Assembly (NCBI RefSeq): GCF_902150025.1
Contig: NZ_CABFVS010000001.1
Location: forward strand, 43,398 to 107,397
DNA length: 64,000 nt
Reading direction: 5' to 3'
Source of the DNA: Bartonella massiliensis
GTDB lineage: Bacteria > Pseudomonadota > Alphaproteobacteria > Rhizobiales > Rhizobiaceae
Made by a program: the position numbers and the translations under genes. The notes beneath the pieces were generated by a model that was not told where the DNA came from, searched no databases, and saw only the letters and a program-made list of their open reading frames with translations. Positions 62,018 to 64,000 of this stretch are shown piece by piece. Every line of letters starts with the position of its first letter. Position 1 is the stretch's first letter.

Positions 62018-62823
62018 TGTCGATGCCCAGTCTGTGCCCACTATTGTTATGATTGATAGAAATAATATGCATAATTCAAAATCAATGTATGATATTTGAA
62101 ATTAAAGTATAAAGCTTATAAGACTTTTGAAAAATCATTATTTTTTAATTTATAGATTAAAAAAGAACTTTTTACCTACGAATGACAGTTTAAAGAAAAT
62201 AAATAAAATTATTTCCCTACTCTTTAAAATTTGCGCTCTCATAAAATAGGTAAAAAAGAGAAATATAAACAGTATTCATTACAGCTTAATAATGAATAAT
62301 TTCAACACAGCTTATCCTATTCATATCCACTCTATTTTGCTCTTTAAATTGAAAGGACTTTCTGAAACAATTGATTAATTAACAAACGAACCTTCATGAA
62401 TTTTCTGGAAAATACACCATCAAAAGCTCTTTTTACCAATTTTATGGACGACATTTTCAATCACTTTGATCTCCACTCCAAATACAATTATTTTATTAAA
62501 AATATCTTTTATACATTCTTTCTTTGCTCGCAATGGAAGCTTTTGGGGAAAGCTTTTTGATTTTTCGAAATTCTTTTTATAGGCATAAAAATATACCTTC
62601 TTAATAACAAAAGACATCGCATATATGAAGGCTTTGAAAACCACAAAAGTTATTGCAGAAAATACAACCAATAAGGCATAACATCACTTAAAACAACCGG
62701 AAACACAATAGCAACAAAAATATCATATATCTTATCGAAATAACCAAATTAAGTGATATCAACCACCATAATAGCCGTATTCAATATTGGTCTATTTACT
62801 GAAGTAAGAAAGTTAAATCATTC
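62018..62823. other. AT-rich region without supported genes
   Basis: About 800 bp. A minus-strand frame of 83 codons (62420-62671) is rich in Lys and Phe, has no ribosome binding site and looks spurious. No repeats of the dispersed family are evident. Confidence 0.4.
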
Positions 62824-63056
62824 ATGAAACGTACCATAACATTTATTGTTTTATCTTCTCTATTGATACTTTTGTTTGCTGTATTAGTGTCACTTGGATA
62901 CACAAAAGTGAACGGTCGAGTGAGTACGACGAACTTTATCCGTCATACCTCAATAAAAACGATAGAATTGCAGAATATCGCGAAAAAGCTGAAATAGCAA
63001 AAGAATATATAAAAATGTTTAAGCATAAGACAGAACCTTTCATATCTACAGAATAG
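62824..63056 (+). pseudogene. Frameshifted small membrane-anchored protein
   Basis: An ATG opens MKRTITFIVLSSLLILLFAV, a good membrane or signal helix, continuing to SLGYTKVNGR. In that frame it ends at 62997 after 57 residues. In a shifted frame the DNA continues SSEYDELYPSYLNKNDRIAEY, then REKAEIAKEYIKMFKHKTEP, ending at 63056, which looks much more like protein. One indel near 62920 would join the two into about 77 residues. No family recognised. Confidence 0.45.
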
Positions 63057-63119
63057 GATAAGGATTTGTTTTAGAATATATTTAATGACACAACAAATTA
63101 AACTCTATCATTAGATATT

Positions 63120-63400
63120 TTAAAAACATTCCCATACGATATATTTTTTCGTAAGTGCTTTGTTGTTTTGTGACAAAATAATAAATACAGGATAATGGCC
63201 ATCTCTCAATGTTTGTTTATCCCATTTTATGACAACACTTGTAAAGGATATAATAACATTGAATAGTATTATTTTCATCCTTATGAAGGTGCATGGCAGT
63301 GTGCCATCATACGATTTTTCTAATTTAAAATATTGCGATAAATCTTGCATTTGAAAAAATTCATAAAAGTCATTTTTTATTCTATTCTTTAGTAACTTTT
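63120..63400 (-). pseudogene. Decayed integrase 5' end, copy E
   Basis: On the minus strand the leader gttactaaagaatagaata and aaaaaatgacttttatgaa match copy F (gttaaagcaagg...aaaaatgccttttatgaag). Further on, attcaatgttattatatcc and acattgagagatgg align with the QWLYRYT and SLRELGD coding parts of F. A 76-codon open frame across it (63120-63350) is in the wrong frame for most of the match. It points away from repeat unit E. Confidence 0.5.
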
Positions 63401-63404
63401 ATCC

Positions 63405-63560
63405 ATACATCCCCTTCTTATGTCGCGTAAATAAATGACTTTGAATTGCTTCAGTATCAACAGATTTGAAATGAGAGAGCCCTACAGTATTTGAGACCAT
63501 TTTAATATAAACAACGGTAGATTATCATTGTAAATCAATATATTGTCAATTAAAAATGGC
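63405..63560 (+). repeat. Dispersed intergenic repeat unit E
   Basis: ccccttcttatgtcgcgta, attgcttcagtatcaacagatttgaaatg (in pieces), ccctacagtattt, ending tcattgtaaatcaatatattg. It follows unit B throughout its length. Confidence 0.6.
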
Positions 63561-63885
63561 AACAGCTCCAAAATTAAAAAGCGCACTCTATATGTTTAGC
63601 TAAAAAAGCGTTTGTTGCCTACCATGACAAAGACTAAAGTTTTATATTCTATTCCATATATCAAAAGACTTCATTCCTGTAAAAACAGAATAACATATAT
63701 TGCACAATAAAAAAGAATAAAATGCACTTTCTGATAATAATAAAGAAACATTCATATTGAAAATATAATTTCAAGAAATTGCTTTATTAAAAATATTTTT
63801 TCAGCATAGTCTCTTCTTTAAACACATGAAATTATCTTTTTTTAATAACGGTTCAAGTATTAAAAATCCATAATGATGTAATATA

Positions 63886-64000
63886 ATAAAAATTGATTAT
63901 TTTGGTGTAAACTGTACATGTAATGATAAACAGCTAAAAACTGCTTTTCGTAAATTAGCCATGCAATACCATCCTGATCGCAATTTAGGAAATAGAGACG
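63886..64000 (+). pseudogene. Decayed 5' end of a dnaJ-like gene (runs off the window)
   Basis: The frame from ATA 63886 reads [23 protein letters not shown] and [15 protein letters not shown], clearly a DnaJ N-terminal J domain with HPD. The start codon position is ATA instead of ATG, and about three residues are missing after DYF (DnaJ has DYYEVLGV). No other in-frame start or ribosome binding site is visible. It is therefore probably a degraded copy of dnaJ; the rest lies beyond the window. Confidence 0.6.

Noticed and set aside
63120..63350. Minus-strand ORF of 76 codons with a segment resembling the N-terminus of another integrase class (LRDGHYPVF)
   Set aside because: Nucleotide alignment with copy F shows that the open frame is mostly out of register with the decayed integrase; the resemblance is probably accidental.

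Overview
The window looks like a stretch of a low-GC alphaproteobacterial chromosome, most probably a Bartonella. The evidence is the split ATP synthase b/b' pair downstream of atpI-atpB-atpE, the two-subunit glycyl-tRNA synthetase glyQ-glyS, the ubiquinone genes (ubiA, ubiG, a polyprenyl diphosphate synthase), the NDUFAF5-like methyltransferase beside comF and grxC, a compact gene set, and long, very AT-rich intergenic stretches full of decayed DNA. The genus is an inference; no rRNA or tRNA gene is present to anchor it.

Region 1 (1-about 10.5 kb) is a mobile or prophage-like island. It opens inside a DUF3987 (primase/helicase-like) gene. A 1660-residue single-chain restriction-modification enzyme of Type ISP architecture (nuclease, helicase, methylase, specificity region) follows, enclosed by a 193-bp, nearly perfect inverted repeat (955-1147 and 6719-6911). 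A diverged third copy of the repeat core lies at 7043-7232. Then come a consensus promoter with an operator-like palindrome, a hairpin-rich leader, and three tandem YdcK-like left-handed beta-helix proteins separated by very GC-rich hairpin spacers. Region 10.5-12.0 kb is AT-rich and without convincing genes.

Region 2 (12.0-20.7 kb, all minus) is a housekeeping run: DnaJ/CbpA-like, fabI, aroC, ribB (with a degenerate GTP cyclohydrolase II half), xseB, dxs, tlyA and a TrmA/RumA-type methyltransferase. Several of these are coupled by overlaps or very short gaps. Region 3 (21.0-36 kb) carries pdxH, ubiA, purD, a DUF6101-like gene, the coupled rnhB-sua5-FAD oxidase operon, ispE, an S49 peptidase, a TrmN6-like methyltransferase, a polyprenyl diphosphate synthase and a TPR protein. 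Region 4 (35.8-43.8 kb) holds glyQ-glyS, a rearranged duplicate of the glyS 3' end, and the Fo part of ATP synthase. Region 5 (45.6-62 kb) holds der, a YfgM-like TPR protein, an SLC13 permease, a large membrane-anchored protein of unknown function, nhaA, a thymidylate-kinase-like gene, lysC, ubiG, grxC, comF, an NDUFAF5-like methyltransferase and a cystine/dicarboxylate symporter.

The least expected content is in the intergenic DNA. A family of about 130-150-bp repeats occurs in both orientations (near 25.1, 39.8, 44.2, 44.7, 53.9, 54.2 and 63.5 kb, weakly at 56.1). Each copy abuts a decayed 5' end of the same phage-type integrase, read divergently from the repeat. At 44 kb and 54 kb two such units form mirror-image pairs, and at 40 kb a probable pair appears to be interrupted by a circularly permuted copy of the 3' part of glyS. 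A decayed 5' end of dnaJ lies next to the last unit at the window end.
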